The notes under the pieces: model-generated | Seen by the model: only the letters and a program-made list of their open reading frames with translations | What the model was told of the DNA's origin: nothing | Databases searched by the model: none | Made by a program: the position numbers and the translations under genes | NCBI GenBank assembly: GCA_947579605.1 | Contig: OX388313.1 | Location: 1,984,001-2,048,000, forward strand | Reading direction: 5' to 3' | Source: Athripsodes cinereus | Lineage: Eukaryota > Arthropoda > Insecta > Trichoptera > Leptoceridae | Length of the DNA: 64,000 nt | Shown here: positions 62,271-64,000 of the stretch, piece by piece | How positions within the stretch are numbered: the stretch's first letter is position 1 | How the letters are laid out: each line of letters begins with the position of its first letter

Positions 62271-64000
62271 GTATTCCTGTAATTGGCCTTATATTTTTTT
62301 TTTTGTTATTATAATTTTTATTAAATATTATGTGCTGTTGTGTTAATAAAGAAAAAAATAAAATAAATAAAAATAAATAAATAAATTTACCAATGATTTG
62401 TTTGCGAAAAGTTAATATTATAGATTCGTACTAACGAATCGTTTGTACTCTCTCTGGTCCTAATCTGATAGTAGGTACGTACCAATGATTCGTTGTGAGT
62501 ATTTTTCTCAGTGTATTTTAAAATTATTTATTTGTTCATATCAAACATAAAGTTACAGCTAATATTGCATAGTAAACAAAACAATAATTGAACAATATTC
62601 AAGCCAATTACAACTGAAGTTATTTCATATAATTTATTGGTTAATATAGCGACCAATATATAGCAATAATTAATGTTCAGGATAAAAGATAATTAGATTA
62701 ATATATTTGTAAATTGATATATGTAGAATAATAGAAAAAGAGATGAGAAAAGCTATGAGATAAATTGGTTTGCAGGTGAGCAGTAACGCCCATTTCAACT
62801 GTTTTAAAGAAAGCTCTTTTTAAAAGTCCAAAATTCAATCCTTCATCATAAAATTCATCCAATATATTGTAAATTAATTTCTTCAAATAAGTGGAATTTA
62901 CACGTCTTAATCGTCAAATTTATCATAAATCTCTTTCAAAATACTAAAAAAAGAAATAAAAGATGAAAAAAATAATGGGTACATTTTTCACAAATCGTAT
63001 GTTTTATGTTTTTCTTTTTAATCGTTTTACTTATCGCTTTATAGTACGAAAACCCTTTGTGCGAACATACCTTGGAAAAACGTATTTTCTTGTAAGAAAA
63101 CAAAATTTTATTTTATTTTATTATTTCTTCAAAGTAATAGTATCTACTAAAGTGTGATACCTACCACACGTCATTATTTATTCGATAGTAGGTAGGTACC
63201 TACTATACAAAAATACAAGGTTTAACTTTACGAAATTCTCGTATATAGTACTATCTCTGTAAACGAATCTTTCAGAGAGGGTAGTTCTTTAAAGTAAATA
63301 ATATATAACATTTTGTATAATATATTATAAGGTAACAATATAATTTCTTTTGAGGATCGAGTGCCTAGGGGCACGTAGACTAAGCGACAATTCCGATAAA
63401 ACGTAAGCGATTAAAATAACGTGTTATTGTTATTGTGTATTATATAATAATAATATGTTTTACGAAAGATAATAAAATATTTTGTGCTTACGTATAATAC
63501 ATTAGAAAAAAATGATATTACGTAGGTACTGCTACGTATGGGTCTATATTATATGAAAGTGGAACAGATGATTAAGGACAGAGAGATATTTTCTTTACGA
63601 TAATTAAAAAATATGTATATGGATAATAATAGAGTTTTTTCATCCATAAGGTTACCGATGATCTGGATGATGAAAATCTTTCATAATGAAATGGAGAGAG
63701 CTTTAAAAGAAGGCTGAAGACGGACCTTTTTGCTGGTAGTTTCGGGTGATTGACGTGGTATACGGCGCCCTTGAGGTCATGCTATGAGTAAACGGCGCTT
63801 TACAAAATATATTATAATACATTGTTGCTGTTGTAATAGTGACAACAAAGTTTTGAATGAATTGATGTAGCTTATTTCTTCCCTATGCTTCTGGGAGAAG
63901 TGTTGAAGAGAGATTGAAATGGATTGGATAAAGAAGATAATATACATGGCAGAGAAAGAAACTGTCTGGAGATAATATATGACCAACTGAGGATCAATTG

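Overview
This window looks like insect nuclear DNA, most probably from a moth or butterfly. It is very AT-rich and full of short GTAGGTACC-type motifs. It is packed with 5'-truncated non-LTR retrotransposon ends, tRNA-derived SINEs and fold-back elements, and it carries exons of an animal neural RNA-binding gene. The order-level assignment is inferred from repeat style and cannot be proven here.

The only host gene I can support is on the minus strand: the 3' part of a Musashi-family RNA-binding protein gene, best matched to Rbp6. Three exons are visible, all joined in phase 1. They are 42498-42414 (end of RRM2 and linker), a 33-nt microexon at 36989-36957, and 29430-29225 (Ala/Tyr/Gly/His-rich C-terminus with stop). 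They are separated by introns of about 5.4 and 7.5 kb. The RRM-coding exons should lie beyond the right edge, so 42.5-64 kb is read as upstream intron. If the first exon is not spliced at its donor, the frame stays open to 42082 through a GC-rich stretch that would encode a different, Leu/Ala/Pro-rich tail.

The left part (1-29 kb) holds an apparently young Ty3/gypsy LTR retrotransposon at 9208-19482. It has 484-bp LTRs with no difference seen by eye, a TAAC target duplication, a gag frame, and a pol frame one base back with protease, reverse transcriptase, RNase H and integrase motifs. A retroviral-type A AAA AAC slippery site sits at the gag/pol overlap. No env is seen. The element is nested: it sits in a 213-bp fold-back element, and its own 3' region was hit by a truncated LINE with an 11-bp duplication.

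The rest is intronic or intergenic DNA with LINE 3' ends from several families (several with clear target duplications), two SINE families, two other inverted-repeat elements, tandem arrays of 22, 34 and 41 bp, a (TC)n tract, and a scattered ~265-bp repeat whose 3' terminus resembles that of a LINE in the window. No tRNA or rRNA gene, CRISPR array or bacterial-type operon is seen.
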